The position numbers and the translations under genes were made by a program. From Nitratireductor arenosus (GTDB lineage Bacteria; Pseudomonadota; Alphaproteobacteria; Rhizobiales; Rhizobiaceae): 64,000 nucleotides of DNA. Location of the stretch: contig NZ_WPHG01000008.1 in the NCBI RefSeq assembly GCF_009742725.1, positions 96,796 to 160,795 of the forward strand. Reading direction: 5' to 3'. Below, one piece after another: positions 9,243 through 22,102 of this stretch. A model generated the notes under the pieces. That model made no database searches. It worked only from the letters and a program-made list of their open reading frames with translations, and was not told the DNA's origin. Position 1 is the stretch's first letter; each line of letters opens with the position of its first letter.

Positions 9243-9356
9243 CGACAATGTTGACGCCGCGTGATTGAAGCCGCGCCAAATTTCGGTCAAAACTGGCCGG
9301 TACGCGGAATCGATCATCTTCGCCACTATCCGAAAAAAGGAATGCAGGCCGGCCAC

Positions 9357-9764
9357 ATGAGACCGAATCTCTTGCTTGCGCTCGCCTGCGCCTTGCTTTC
9401 CGGCTGCACGACCACCTCGCTCGGCCGGGTAACGCCGGGGCTGCAGTCGACGGCCTCGATCGAAAAGGCGATGGATGGCGGCCTGATCGGTCGCGAACTC
9501 GGCAAGGGTCTGAATACGCGGGAGCGTCGGCTCGCCCTGCAGGCTGAGTACACCGCGCTCGAACATACGCCGGGCGGTAAGCCGGTCACCTGGCAGAACG
9601 ATGGTGGCACGTGGTCGGGCGAGGTGGTCGCGGCCCAGCCCTATCGGGTCGGCAGCCAGGACTGCCGGCAATATAAGCATGCGGTGACCGGGACGACCGG
9701 CACGCGCGAGGCGCGTGGCACCGCCTGCCGCAACGAGGACGGAAGCTGGACGCCGCTGACGTAG
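9357..9764 (+). CDS. Surface-antigen-type outer membrane lipoprotein
   Basis: A ~135-residue lipoprotein. The signal sequence LLLALACALLSGC ends in a lipobox with the lipidated Cys at residue 17. The C-terminal part (TWQNDGGTWSG, DCRQYKH, GTACRNEDGSW) matches the alphaproteobacterial 17-kDa/RT0821-like surface protein family, with the conserved CRxY and GTACR-DGSW motifs. ATG 9342, immediately after AAAAAAGG, is an alternative start adding five residues. The protein should be anchored in the outer membrane. The function of the family is not established. It stands alone downstream of feuQ. Confidence 0.75.
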   Translation: MRPNLLLALACALLSGCTTTSLGRVTPGLQSTASIEKAMDGGLIGRELGKGLNTRERRLALQAEYTALEHTPGGKPVTWQNDGGTWSGEVVAAQPYRVGSQDCRQYKHAVTGTTGTREARGTACRNEDGSWTPLT

Positions 9765-9847
9765 CGTCAGGCGCCTAGTGGCCTCAGGAGCCAAATCGCC
9801 GCATGCCGCGGCGATTGGCAGAACAGGCCGGCGGGTCTATGTGATTG

Positions 9848-10984
9848 ATGATGGTGTTCTGGCTCATTCTCGCGCTGCTGACGATTGCCGCCTCGCTCGC
9901 GGTATTGCTGCCGCTCGCACGCCCGCCGCGTTCCCATGCACCGGCCGCCGCCCACGATCTGGAAGTGTATCGCGACCAACTTGCCGAGATCGGGCGCGAC
10001 AGGCAGCGCGGCCTGATCGGCGAGAGCGAGGCCGAGGAGGCACGTGCCGAGATCGGCCGCAGGATGATCAAGCTCGAGGCCACCCGCATCGCGGCCGCCC
10101 CGCGCACTTCCATGCTCGTACCGATCGTTACGGCTTGCTCGGTACTCGGCGTCCCGCTGCTGAGCTGGGGTGTCTACACCGCGATCGGTTCGCCCGATCT
10201 GCCCGCCCAGCCGCTGGCCCAGCGGCTTGAAAAGGACCCGCGCGACAACACGCTGGACGAGCTGGTGGCGCGGGCCGAAAGTCACATTCGCGCCAATCCC
10301 CAGGACGGCCGCGGATGGAACGTGTTGGCGCCGATCTATCTGCGCATGAATCGATCCGGCGACGCGGCGGTCGCCTATCGTAACGCGATCAGGCTTCTGG
10401 GCAGCGATCCGGCTCGCGAAACAGGTCTGGGCGAGGCTTTGTTCGCGGAAGCCGGCGGCATCGTGACCAAGGAGGCCGCCGACGCGTTCCGCCGCGCCCT
10501 GGCGGCCGGCGGAGATATCAATCCCAAGGCGCGGTTTTATCTGGCGACGGCGCAGGCGCAGGACGGCCGCCTGGAAGACGCGATCACCGCGCTGACATCA
10601 CTGCAAAACGATCTGCCGCAATCTTCGCCCTGGCGCGGCGTGATTGGCGAGGCGCTGGCGCGCGCCCAAGCCGAACTTGGCACTCCCGCTCCCGTTGCCG
10701 GTGGCCCGTCCCGGGACGATGTGGAGGCGGCGGCGCAGATGAACGCCGAGGATCGCGCCGCCATGATCGAGACCATGGTCGCGAGCCTGGACCAGCGCCT
10801 GCGCGACAATCCCGCCGATGCGGAGGGCTGGCGCCGGCTCGTGCGCTCCTACAGCGTGCTTGGCCGCAAGGACGATGCGAGGCAGGCCCTGGAGCGCGGT
10901 CTCAAGGCCTTGGGCCCCGAAAGCGAGGCCGGACAGGAATTGCGCGACTTTGCCGGAACGCTCGGCCTCGGCGCGGTGGAGTAA
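9848..10984 (+). CDS. ccmI: Cytochrome c biogenesis protein CcmI (CycH)
   Basis: A 378-residue protein with two N-terminal membrane helices ([21 protein letters not shown] and a second near residues 90-112), separated by a cytoplasmic leucine/arginine-rich region, and a periplasmic tetratricopeptide region (motifs [29 protein letters not shown]). CcmI chaperones apocytochrome c to the CcmF/CcmH haem ligation complex. Three consecutive start codons (TTG 9845, ATG 9848, ATG 9851) leave the exact start open. It is the first gene of the ccmI-E-F-H operon, the rhizobial cycHJKL order; ccmE begins 2 bp after its stop. Confidence 0.93.
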   Translation: MMVFWLILALLTIAASLAVLLPLARPPRSHAPAAAHDLEVYRDQLAEIGRDRQRGLIGESEAEEARAEIGRRMIKLEATRIAAAPRTSMLVPIVTACSVLGVPLLSWGVYTAIGSPDLPAQPLAQRLEKDPRDNTLDELVARAESHIRANPQDGRGWNVLAPIYLRMNRSGDAAVAYRNAIRLLGSDPARETGLGEALFAEAGGIVTKEAADAFRRALAAGGDINPKARFYLATAQAQDGRLEDAITALTSLQNDLPQSSPWRGVIGEALARAQAELGTPAPVAGGPSRDDVEAAAQMNAEDRAAMIETMVASLDQRLRDNPADAEGWRRLVRSYSVLGRKDDARQALERGLKALGPESEAGQELRDFAGTLGLGAVE

Positions 10985-10986
10985 GC

Positions 10987-11427
10987 ATGACACGCAAGCA
11001 AAAGAGATTGTCAATCATCGCCGGCGCGCTGGGGTTTCTCGGTGCGGCGACGGCGCTGACCTTTTACGCGCTCGGGCAAAAGACCTCCTATTTCTACATG
11101 CCCGCCGACATCGCGGAGGCGGCGGTGCCGCCCGGCCAGCGCGTGCGCCTCGGTGGTCTGGTCGAGGATGGCTCGGTGATGCGGGGGCAAGGCAGCCGGG
11201 TCACCTTCGCCGTCGCGGATGGCGAGAACCGGGTGCCCGTGGTTTATGTTGGCCTGCTGCCGGATTTGTTTCGCGAAGGGCAGGGCGTCGTTACCGAAGG
11301 CACGTTCGATGCCGGCGGCACGTTCGTGGCCGACAGCGTTCTGGCCAAGCACGACGAAAATTACATGCCGAAGGAAGTCGCCGACAGCCTGAAGGAACAG
11401 GGCGTGTGGCAACACGCCCAGGAGTAG
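10987..11427 (+). CDS. ccmE: Haem chaperone CcmE (CycJ)
   Basis: A 146-residue periplasmic haem chaperone with an N-terminal membrane anchor ([22 protein letters not shown]) and an OB-fold domain ([15 protein letters not shown]). The haem-attaching histidine is His122 in [10 protein letters not shown], which retains the conserved Tyr four residues later. CcmE receives haem from CcmC and passes it to CcmF. It sits 2 bp after ccmI and 7 bp before ccmF, as expected for an operon. Length and motif are canonical. Confidence 0.96.
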   Translation: MTRKQKRLSIIAGALGFLGAATALTFYALGQKTSYFYMPADIAEAAVPPGQRVRLGGLVEDGSVMRGQGSRVTFAVADGENRVPVVYVGLLPDLFREGQGVVTEGTFDAGGTFVADSVLAKHDENYMPKEVADSLKEQGVWQHAQE

Positions 11428-11434
11428 CGCCACG

Positions 11435-13417
11435 ATGACCGAGACCGGACATTTCGCCCTCGTGCTGGCCTTCGCGCTGTCGCTGGTCCAGGTGGCGCTG
11501 CCCCTTCTCGGCGCGCGGACCGGCGACGCCCGGCTGATGGCCGTCGGCCGTCCGGTCGCGATCACCTGTTTCGCGATGACGGCGCTGGCTTTCGCGGCCT
11601 TGGTCTCGGCTTACATGCTGTCCGATTTTTCCGTCGTCAACGTGTTCGAGAACTCGCACTCGCAAAAGCCGATGCTCTACAAGATCACCGGCACATGGGG
11701 CAATCACGAAGGCTCGATGCTGTTGTGGGTGTTGATCCTGACCCTGTTCGGCGCCCTCGTCGCCGCGTTCGGGCGCAATCTGCCCGCGACCTTGCAGGCC
11801 ACCGTGCTGTCGGTGCAGGGCATGGTCGGCGTGGCGTTTTTTCTGTTCATCCTGATGACCTCGAATCCGTTCGCCAGGCTTAGCCCGGCGCCGATCGAGG
11901 GTCGCGATCTCAACCCGATCCTGCAGGATGTCGGGCTCGCCATCCATCCGCCGCTGCTTTATCTGGGTTATGTCGGCTTTTCGATCTGCTTTTCCTTTGC
12001 CGTCGCCGCGCTGATCGAGGGCCGTATCGATGCGGCCTGGGCGCGCTGGGTTCGACCCTGGACGCTGGTCGCCTGGATATTTCTGACCGGCGGCATCGCG
12101 ATGGGCTCCTTCTGGGCCTATTACGAGCTCGGTTGGGGCGGTTTCTGGTTCTGGGACCCGGTCGAGAACGCGTCCTTCATGCCGTGGCTGGCCGGCACCG
12201 CGCTGTTGCATTCGGCGATCGTGATGGAAAAGCGCGGGGCGCTCAAGATCTGGACGCTTCTTCTGTCCATCCTCGCCTTTTCGTTGTCGCTGCTCGGCAC
12301 CTTCCTGGTGCGCTCGGGTGTACTGACCTCCGTGCACGCCTTCGCTAGCGACCCGAGCCGCGGCGTCTTCATCCTTGCCATCCTGGTCTTTTTCATCGGG
12401 GGCGCGCTGGCGCTGTTTGCCTGGCGCGCCCAGGCGCTCGCCCCGGGCGGACTGTTCCATCCGATCTCGCGCGAGGGCGCGCTGGTGCTCAACAATCTCT
12501 TTTTGAGCACGGCCACCGCCACGGTGCTGGTCGGCACGCTTTACCCGCTCGCCATCGAGGCGGTGACCGGGGACAAGATTTCGGTCGGCGAGCCGTTCTT
12601 CAACCTGACCTTCGGCCCGGTCTTCGCCGTGCTGCTGGTTGCGGTGCCGTTCGGCCCGCTCCTGGCGTGGAAGCGCGGCGACGTGCTCGCCGTGGCGCAG
12701 CGTCTCTCCGTCGCCTTTGCGCTTGCCGCGCTCGCCGGCATTCTCGCACTGCTGTTTCTCGACAAGAACGCGGCGCTTGCCGCGCTGGGCGTCGGCCTCG
12801 CTTTCTGGCTGATCTTCGGTGCGTTAACCGATCTCGCCATGCGGGCGGGTATCGGTAAGGTCGCGCCGAAAGCGGCTCTGCGCCGGCTCATGGGCCTGCC
12901 GCGCTCGGCGCATGGCACGGCGCTCGCCCATCTCGGGCTTGGACTGTCAACGCTCGGCGTGATCGCCGTCGTCACGCTGCAGACCGAGACGATCCTGACC
13001 ATGAAGCCCGGCGAGACCGTCGACGTGGCCGGCTATACGCTGCGTTTCGAGGCGCTGAACCCGCATCGCGGGCCGAACTACACCGAGGACCAGGGCGTGT
13101 TTCCGGTTTTCGACGCCGACGGCAGCCAGATCGCCACCATCATATCGTCCAAGCGGCTCTACACGGCGCGCCGGATGCCGACCACGGAAGCCGGCATCGA
13201 GACGCTGATCCTGAGCCAGCTTTATGTCTCGCTCGGCGACGAGACCGACGATGGCGGCATCGTGGTGCGCATCTGGTGGAAACCGCTGGTGACTCTGATC
13301 TGGCTTGGTGCGCTGGTGATGATGATAGGCGGGACGCTGTCGCTGGCCGACCGGCGCCTGCGCGTCGGTGCGCCGGCGCGGCCCAAGAAGGCCGGGCACG
13401 CGGCGGCCACCACATGA
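11435..13417 (+). CDS. ccmF: Haem lyase subunit CcmF (CycK)
   Basis: A 660-residue polytopic membrane protein with the tryptophan-rich WWD haem-binding motif ([19 protein letters not shown]) and multiple membrane helices flanking a periplasmic domain. CcmF and CcmH (and CcmI) form the cytochrome c haem lyase on the periplasmic face. An AGGAG lies about 11 bp before the ATG, and the gene overlaps ccmH by 4 bp (ATGA). The length is standard for the family. Confidence 0.97.
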   Translation: MTETGHFALVLAFALSLVQVALPLLGARTGDARLMAVGRPVAITCFAMTALAFAALVSAYMLSDFSVVNVFENSHSQKPMLYKITGTWGNHEGSMLLWVLILTLFGALVAAFGRNLPATLQATVLSVQGMVGVAFFLFILMTSNPFARLSPAPIEGRDLNPILQDVGLAIHPPLLYLGYVGFSICFSFAVAALIEGRIDAAWARWVRPWTLVAWIFLTGGIAMGSFWAYYELGWGGFWFWDPVENASFMPWLAGTALLHSAIVMEKRGALKIWTLLLSILAFSLSLLGTFLVRSGVLTSVHAFASDPSRGVFILAILVFFIGGALALFAWRAQALAPGGLFHPISREGALVLNNLFLSTATATVLVGTLYPLAIEAVTGDKISVGEPFFNLTFGPVFAVLLVAVPFGPLLAWKRGDVLAVAQRLSVAFALAALAGILALLFLDKNAALAALGVGLAFWLIFGALTDLAMRAGIGKVAPKAALRRLMGLPRSAHGTALAHLGLGLSTLGVIAVVTLQTETILTMKPGETVDVAGYTLRFEALNPHRGPNYTEDQGVFPVFDADGSQIATIISSKRLYTARRMPTTEAGIETLILSQLYVSLGDETDDGGIVVRIWWKPLVTLIWLGALVMMIGGTLSLADRRLRVGAPARPKKAGHAAATT

Positions 13418-13893
13418 GAACGGCCGCGCGCCATCTGGCTGCGGGACTTTTCGTCCTGACGTCGGCCTGGGCGGGGCCTGGCCTGGCCGTCGAGCCGGAC
13501 GAGGTGCTGGACGATCCGGCGCTGGAGGAGCGCGCGCGTGCGTTGTCGGCGCATCTGCGCTGCCTCGTCTGTCAGAACCAGTCGATTGACGATTCGAACG
13601 CCGACCTCGCCAAGGATCTGCGCGTTTTGGTGCGTGAACGTCTGGTTGCCGGCGACACCGACGAGGAAGTGATCGATTTCGTGGTCGCGCGCTATGGCGA
13701 GTTCGTCCTGCTCAGGCCGCGCTTCAGCCTGCGCAACGCCGCCTTGTGGGCGACGCCGGTGGTGCTGCTCGCCGTCGGCGGCATCTTCCTCCTCGTCAGC
13801 GGCCGCGCCCGGCGAGCCGGGCCGCCGCCGCTGAACGCGGAGGAGCAGGAGCGGTTGAACGAAATTTTACGGGAGCCCGGCGACACGACCTGA
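13414..13893 (+). CDS. ccmH: Cytochrome c biogenesis thiol protein CcmH (CycL)
   Basis: A 159-residue protein with a signal peptide ([15 protein letters not shown]), the redox motif [11 protein letters not shown] (Cys50 and Cys53), and a C-terminal membrane helix ([19 protein letters not shown]). It reduces the haem-binding cysteines of apocytochromes before ligation. The start is the ATG overlapping the ccmF stop; longer versions of the frame begin inside ccmF and are not credible. It is the last gene of the ccm cluster. ccmABCD and ccmG are not in the window, as is usual in rhizobia. Confidence 0.96.
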   Translation: MRTAARHLAAGLFVLTSAWAGPGLAVEPDEVLDDPALEERARALSAHLRCLVCQNQSIDDSNADLAKDLRVLVRERLVAGDTDEEVIDFVVARYGEFVLLRPRFSLRNAALWATPVVLLAVGGIFLLVSGRARRAGPPPLNAEEQERLNEILREPGDTT

Positions 13894-13930
13894 TACGGTC
13901 CGGCGATCCGCCCGAACAACGAGGATTGCC

Positions 13931-15166
13931 ATGAAGGAAACGATCGTGCGCGTGGATTTCGAGGGACATTCCGGCGCCAAGCTGTCGGCGCGCCTCGACA
14001 CGCCGAATGGGCCGATACGCGCCTATGCGCTGTTTGCCCATTGCTTTACCTGCTCCAAGGACCTCGTCGCAGCGCGCCGGATCGCCTCCGAACTGTCGCG
14101 TTCCGGTATCGCGGTGCTGCGCTTCGACTTTACCGGGCTCGGCTCCTCCGAGGGCGAGTTCGCCTCGACCGACTTTTCCTCCAATGTCGCCGACCTTCTG
14201 TCGGCCGCCGCCTTCTTGCGCGAAAATTATCAAGCTCCGTCGCTACTGATCGGCCATTCGCTCGGCGGCGCGGCGGTGCTGGCCGTCGCCAAGGACGTGC
14301 CCGAGGCCAAGGCCGTCGTCACCATCGGTGCCCCTGCCGATACCGGCCATGTGCTGAAGAATTTCGGCGCCAGCCTGTCGGAGATCGAGACCAAGGGCGA
14401 GGCCGAGGTAACGCTGGCCGGACGCAGCTTCCGCATCGGTAAGCAGTTTGTCGACGATGTTCGCTCGACCCGTCTTGCCGACGCCATCGCGGGGATGAAG
14501 AAGCCGCTGCTTGTCCTCCACTCGCCCGTCGACGCCGTCGTCGGCATCGAGAACGCGACGACGATCTTCACCAGCGCCAAGCACCCCAAGAGCTTCGTGT
14601 CGCTCGACAAGGCCGACCATCTGCTCACCAATCCCGACGACGCCGAGTTCGCCGCCCAGGTGATCGTCGGCTGGGCCGGGCGCTATCTGCGCAGGGACAC
14701 GCCCCAAGGCACGGAAAACGTCGAGCATGTGCGGGTGACGGAAACCGGCGCCGGCAAATTCCAAAACGCCGTCCAGGCCGGGCGCCACCGCCTGTTCGCC
14801 GACGAGCCCGAAAGCGTGGGCGGCCTCGATACCGGCCCGTCGCCCTACGACTTTCTGTCGATGGCGCTTGGCGCCTGCACGTCGATGACGTTGCGCATCT
14901 ATGCCGACTTCAAGAAGGTCGAACTCGGCCGGGTCAGCGTCGATGTTTCGCACGCCAAGGTGCATGCGCGCGATTGCGAGGAGTGCAGCGACGAGGAGCG
15001 GGCGGGCAGCGCTAAGATCGACCGCTTCGAACGTGTCATTACTGTCGAGGGCGCGGTGCCAGAGGCGCTGGCCGACAAGATCGAGGAGATCGCCAATAAA
15101 TGCCCCGTCCACCGCACGCTGGAGGCGCGCGCCAAGGTCAAGACCATCGTCAAACAGGGCGCCTGA
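13931..15166 (+). CDS. Alpha/beta hydrolase - OsmC fusion protein
   Basis: A 411-residue two-domain protein. Residues 1-260 are an alpha/beta hydrolase with nucleophile Ser110 in IGHSLGG and a C-terminal acid/His region (HSPVDAVVG, DKADHLLTN). Residues 270-405 are an OsmC/Ohr-type domain with one peroxidatic cysteine in MALGACTSMTLRIY; the usual second position falls near NKCPVHRTLE, and an extra pair is in RDCEECS. Such fusions are annotated as bifunctional hydrolase/OsmC proteins with a presumed role in organic peroxide or acyl-thioester handling. The ATG follows GAGGATTGCC. It is 37 bp downstream of ccmH and may share its transcript. Confidence 0.88.
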   Translation: MKETIVRVDFEGHSGAKLSARLDTPNGPIRAYALFAHCFTCSKDLVAARRIASELSRSGIAVLRFDFTGLGSSEGEFASTDFSSNVADLLSAAAFLRENYQAPSLLIGHSLGGAAVLAVAKDVPEAKAVVTIGAPADTGHVLKNFGASLSEIETKGEAEVTLAGRSFRIGKQFVDDVRSTRLADAIAGMKKPLLVLHSPVDAVVGIENATTIFTSAKHPKSFVSLDKADHLLTNPDDAEFAAQVIVGWAGRYLRRDTPQGTENVEHVRVTETGAGKFQNAVQAGRHRLFADEPESVGGLDTGPSPYDFLSMALGACTSMTLRIYADFKKVELGRVSVDVSHAKVHARDCEECSDEERAGSAKIDRFERVITVEGAVPEALADKIEEIANKCPVHRTLEARAKVKTIVKQGA

Positions 15167-15170
15167 CCTT

Positions 15171-15194
15171 GCGCGGCCGGCATGCCGGCCGCGC
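15171..15194. terminator. Perfect 24-bp palindrome between the hydrolase-OsmC gene and degP
   Basis: A perfect inverted repeat (left arm GCGCGGCCGGCA) begins 4 bp after the hydrolase-OsmC stop. It could fold as a hairpin and end transcription before degP, but no T-tract follows on either side, so it is not a textbook intrinsic terminator. It could also be a protein-binding palindrome. Confidence 0.4.
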
Positions 15195-15272
15195 GCAATC
15201 AACATTACCAAAATTTCATGCGACGGAAATGGTGCCGTAATGTGATGCCAACTACCTCTCGGGTCCAGAAAA

Positions 15273-15285
15273 GTTCATCGTGAAC
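15273..15285. promoter_or_regulatory. Inverted repeat GTTCA-TCG-TGAAC upstream of degP
   Basis: A perfect 5-bp inverted repeat with a 3-bp spacer lies 27 bp before the degP ATG and just upstream of the ribosome site GAAAGGA. It could be an operator or an RNA hairpin near the translation start. No known regulator motif is claimed. Confidence 0.25.
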
Positions 15286-15311
15286 GTCGATCCGAAAGGA
15301 AACAGCAGACC

Positions 15312-16841
15312 ATGACTTCACCGCAAAATACCGCATCCCGAACCAGCAAGCGGCTCCTGGCTGCGGTCGCCTCCGTCGCGGTCGCCTCGGCGGTCGGCTT
15401 CACCGCCGTCGCCTCGGGCACCCAGCCCGTCCTGGCCGAGGCGGTCAGGGTCGAGGCGCCCGCCGCCCCGGGTTTTGCCGATATTGTCGAACGCGTCTCG
15501 CCGGCGGTCGTCAGCGTCCGCGTCAAGGCGAAGCTGCAGCCGGCCAACGATCGCGGCCCGGGTTCGCTTTTCGGCGGGCAGGGCTTCGACGACCTGCCGG
15601 ACGGTCATCCGCTGAAGCGTTTCTTCCGCGAGTTCCGCGGCGATCGTTTCTTCGGGCCGGGTCCGCGTGGCGGCCGCCCCGAAGGGCGCGGGCGCGCCCG
15701 TCCCGTCTCGCAGGGCTCCGGCTTTTTCATCAGCGAGGACGGCTATCTCGTCACGAACAACCATGTTGTCGACGGCGGTTCCGAATTCACGGTGATGATG
15801 GATGACGGCTCGGAAATCGACGCGACCCTGATCGGTACCGATCCCCGTACCGACCTGGCCGTCCTCAAGGTGGCCGAGGAGCGCAAGTTCACCTATGTCG
15901 CCTTTGCCGACGACGCCAAGGTGCGGGTCGGAGACTGGGTGGTGGCCGTCGGCAACCCGTTCGGCCTTGGCGGCACGGTGACCGCGGGTATCGTTTCGGC
16001 GCGTGGTCGCGACATCGGCGCCGGCCCCTATGACGACTTCATCCAGATCGACGCGGCGGTCAATCGCGGCAATTCCGGCGGCCCGGCCTTCAACCTGAAC
16101 GGCGAAGTGGTCGGCATCAACACCGCCATCTTCTCGCCGTCCGGCGGCAATGTCGGCATTGCCTTCGCCATTCCCGCCTCGATCGCCAAAGAGGTCGTCG
16201 AGGAGTTGATCGAAGACGGCACGGTCGAGCGCGGCTGGCTCGGCGTCCAGATTCAGCCGGTGACCGACGACATCGCCGAATCGCTCGGCCTGGCTGAAAA
16301 CAAGGGCGCGCTGGTCACCGAGCCGCAATCCGACGGCCCCGCCTTCGCCGCCGGCATCAAACCGGGTGACGTGATTGTCGACGTCGATGGCAAGGACGTG
16401 GCCTCGCCGCGTGAACTCGCCCGCCTGATCGGCGGCATGACGCCCGACACCAAGACCGAGATCACGGTCTGGCGCAATGGCGAGACCCAGAAGATCGTGG
16501 TCGAACTGACCGAGATGCCGGGCGTGGAAAAGCAGGCCGCGCTGGAAAACGACCCGCAATCCGAGGGCGACCTCCTGGAGAATTTCGGCCTGACCGTCAC
16601 CGCCGCCGATAGTGGCGACGGCGTGGTTGTGACCGCGGTCGAGCCGGGCAGCGCCGCCGCCGATCGCGGCATCCGCTCCGGCGATGTCGTGGTGGCGGTG
16701 AATTCCGTGGCGGTCGACAGCGCTGGCGCTGTCGAAAAGGCGGTCGCGGAAGCCTCGCGCGCTGGGCGCAAGGCGGTGCTGTTCCAAATTCAGCGCGACG
16801 ACACCAACCGCTTCGTCGCCCTGCCGGTCGCCCGCGGCTAA
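15312..16841 (+). CDS. degP: Periplasmic serine protease/chaperone of the DegP (HtrA/Do) family
   Basis: A 509-residue secreted protease with an N-terminal signal (LLAAVASVAVASAVGF, cleavage near VLA), a trypsin-like domain with the triad His151 (VTNNHVV), Asp181 (TDLAVLKV) and Ser255 (RGNSGGPAF), and two PDZ domains from about 285 to the end. A Gly/Arg-rich insertion (FFGPGPRGGRPEGRGRAR) precedes the protease core, as in the regulatory loop of Do proteases. It degrades or refolds damaged periplasmic proteins. It is followed by a two-component system and glnE, the rhizobial degP1 context, so envelope stress control is likely. Confidence 0.95.
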   Translation: MTSPQNTASRTSKRLLAAVASVAVASAVGFTAVASGTQPVLAEAVRVEAPAAPGFADIVERVSPAVVSVRVKAKLQPANDRGPGSLFGGQGFDDLPDGHPLKRFFREFRGDRFFGPGPRGGRPEGRGRARPVSQGSGFFISEDGYLVTNNHVVDGGSEFTVMMDDGSEIDATLIGTDPRTDLAVLKVAEERKFTYVAFADDAKVRVGDWVVAVGNPFGLGGTVTAGIVSARGRDIGAGPYDDFIQIDAAVNRGNSGGPAFNLNGEVVGINTAIFSPSGGNVGIAFAIPASIAKEVVEELIEDGTVERGWLGVQIQPVTDDIAESLGLAENKGALVTEPQSDGPAFAAGIKPGDVIVDVDGKDVASPRELARLIGGMTPDTKTEITVWRNGETQKIVVELTEMPGVEKQAALENDPQSEGDLLENFGLTVTAADSGDGVVVTAVEPGSAAADRGIRSGDVVVAVNSVAVDSAGAVEKAVAEASRAGRKAVLFQIQRDDTNRFVALPVARG

Positions 16842-16856
16842 CCGCGCACGATAAGC

Positions 16857-16886
16857 CGGGCGCCCGGGCTTTTCCCGGGACGCCCG
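16857..16886 (+). terminator. Hairpin downstream of degP
   Basis: A GC-rich stem (CGGGCGCCCGGG paired with CCCGGGACGCCCG, one bulged base) with a CTTTT loop begins 16 bp after the degP stop. It is not followed by a T-run, so termination may be weak or factor-assisted. Confidence 0.45.
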
Positions 16887-16966
16887 TCCAAAAAACGTTG
16901 CCATCTACCGGGCCGCCTCGACGCGGCCCGGTGCGCGTTGCATGACTTGTGTCGTATAAGGCCGCC

Positions 16967-17641
16967 ATGAAGATTCTGCTGATCGAGGACGACCGCGAGG
17001 CGGCCGAATATCTGGAGCGCGCCCTGAACGAGGCCGGCCACACCGTGCATGTAGCCGGTGACGGCGAGACCGGCTTCACGCTCGCCGACGGCGGCGACTA
17101 TGACGTGCTGATCGTCGACCGCATGTTGCCGCGCCGCGACGGGCTGTCGGTGGTGGCGGGCTTGAGGGCGCGGGGGCAACGTACGCCGGTCCTGATTCTG
17201 TCCGCGCTCGGCGAGGTCGATGACCGGGTGACCGGCCTCAGGGCCGGCGGCGATGATTATCTGACCAAACCGTTTGCCCTGTCCGAGCTTCTGGCCCGCA
17301 TCGAGGTCCTCAACCGGCGCGTCGGCGCCGGCGACGTCGAAACCGTCTACCGAGCCGGCGACCTCGAACTTGACCGGCTGTCGCATACGGTCCGCCGCGC
17401 CGGCAAGGAGATCGCGCTGCAGCCGCGCGAGTTTCGGCTGCTGGAATATCTGATGCGCCATGCCGGCCAGGTGGTGACCCGCACCATGCTGCTTGAAAAC
17501 GTCTGGGACTATCATTTCGATCCCCAGACCAATGTCATCGACGTGCATGTGTCGCGCTTGCGCGGCAAAATCGAAAAGGGCTTCGACAAGCCGCTCCTGC
17601 ACACGGTGCGCGGCGCCGGCTACATGCTGAAAGCCGGCTGA
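16967..17641 (+). CDS. OmpR-family response regulator
   Basis: A 224-residue regulator starting MKILLIEDD. The receiver has Asp51 (VLIVDRMLPRRDG) and Lys in TKPFALSELLARIE, followed by a winged-helix domain (LQPREFRLLEYLMRH, VDVHVSRLRGKIEKG). The GTG at 16949 would add six residues; the ATG at 16967 matches the family N-terminus. The kinase gene begins 2 bp after the stop. The position directly after degP suggests a CpxR-like envelope stress role, but specificity cannot be read from the sequence. Confidence 0.9.
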   Translation: MKILLIEDDREAAEYLERALNEAGHTVHVAGDGETGFTLADGGDYDVLIVDRMLPRRDGLSVVAGLRARGQRTPVLILSALGEVDDRVTGLRAGGDDYLTKPFALSELLARIEVLNRRVGAGDVETVYRAGDLELDRLSHTVRRAGKEIALQPREFRLLEYLMRHAGQVVTRTMLLENVWDYHFDPQTNVIDVHVSRLRGKIEKGFDKPLLHTVRGAGYMLKAG

Positions 17642-17643
17642 CG

Positions 17644-19073
17644 ATGCGGCTGCCGGCCATCATGAAAACGACGGCCGCGCGGCTCTCCGCGCTCTATCTG
17701 CTCTTGTTCGGCGCCTGCGCGGTACTTTTGGTCATCTACATGACCTCGATCTCCGTGCGCATCATCGCAGCGCAGAACCAGGAAACCATCCAGGAAGAGG
17801 CGCGCAATCTCGTGCGCGCCTACGAGCGCGGCGGCATTCCCCGCCTCGTGCGCGTCGTCGAGCAGCGCGCGCGCCAGCCCGGCGCCAATCTTTATCTGAT
17901 CGCCGATCCCAACGGCCGCATCCTGTCGGGCAATGTCGAAAGCCTGCAGCCCGGCGTGCTTGAGCTGGAAGGCTGGACCCTGCGCCCGTTCGCCTATGAG
18001 CGCTACGGCGATAACGGGCTTGGCCAGCGCGCGCCGGCGCCCGACGCCGCGACCGGACGGCTACCCCACACCGCCATGGCCCTGGTCATCCGCCTGCCCA
18101 ATCGCATGATCCTGCTCGTCGGTCGCGATCTCGGCGAACCGGAGCGCTTCCGCCGGGTGGTCCAGCGCGCGCTGATCCTGGCGCTCGCCTTCATGGGCAT
18201 CGGCGCCTTTCTGATCTGGTTTTTCGTCGGGCGCGCCGCGCTGCGTCGCATCGATTCGATTTCGGCGGCAAGCCAGCGCATCATGGGCGGCGACCTTTCC
18301 GGCCGGCTGCCTGTGAGCGGAGCAGACGACGAATTCGACCGGCTCTCGGACAATCTCAACGCCATGCTGACGCGCATCGCGGCACTCAACGAGGGACTGA
18401 AACAGGTCTCCGACAACATCGCCCACGACCTGAAGACGCCGCTCACCAGACTGCGCCAGCGCGCCGAATCCGCCCTTGCCGGCTCCAAGGACAAGGCGGC
18501 GCTGCGCGAGGCGTTGGAGGCGGCGATCGCCGAATCGGACCAGTTGATCCGCACCTTCAACGCCATCTTGATGATTTCGCGGCTGGAGGCCGGCTATTCG
18601 GCGGAATCGACTCACAGAATAGATCTGGCCGGCATCATTGACGACGTCGCCGAGCTCTACGAACCGGTTGCCGAGGAGCGTGGCGTGGCGCTGGAAACCC
18701 GGATCACCGGTCCGCAAACCGTGACGGCGAACCGCGAACTCGTTGCCCAGGCCTTGTCAAACGTCGTCGACAACGCGATCAAATATTCTGCGGGACACGC
18801 CGCGTCGCCGGCCGTGTCGATCGCACTGGACAAGGCGGACGGGGAGGTGCGCATCGTGATCGCAGATAACGGGCCGGGCATTCCCGCCGAGGATCGCAAG
18901 CGCGCGACCGAACGGTTCGTGCGGCTCGAGGTCAGCCGCTCCCAGCCGGGCTCCGGCCTCGGGTTAAGCCTGGCCCGCGCCGTCATGACCTTCCATCGCG
19001 GTCGGCTCGACCTGTCCGACGCCGATCCCGGCTTGAAGGTCACCATGGTATTCCCCGCCAAGGGTGCGGCGTC

Positions 19074-19077
<4 letters not shown>
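17644..19077 (+). CDS. Membrane sensor histidine kinase (degP-linked)
   Basis: A 477-residue kinase with membrane helix 1 (ALYLLLFGACAVLLVIYM), a periplasmic domain of about 140 residues, helix 2 (ALILALAFMGIGAFLIWFFVG), HAMP, an H-box NIAHDLKTPLTRLR near residue 260, N-box DNAIKYSA, and ATP-lid motifs DNGPGIP and GSGLGLSLAR. It pairs with the regulator encoded 2 bp upstream. Its stop overlaps the glnE start by 4 bp, so the kinase and glnE are translationally coupled. The signal sensed is unknown. Confidence 0.9.
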
Positions 19078-22040
<2,963 letters not shown>

Positions 22041-22102
22041 CCGATGGGATGCTTGGCCATGCCCCGTTCGCAACGGGGGCGACCATCCAAAAGGAGCAAA
22101 CC

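Noticed and set aside
16949..16966. GTG start adding six residues to the degP-linked response regulator
   Set aside because: The MKILLIEDD start at 16967 matches the receiver-domain family N-terminus.
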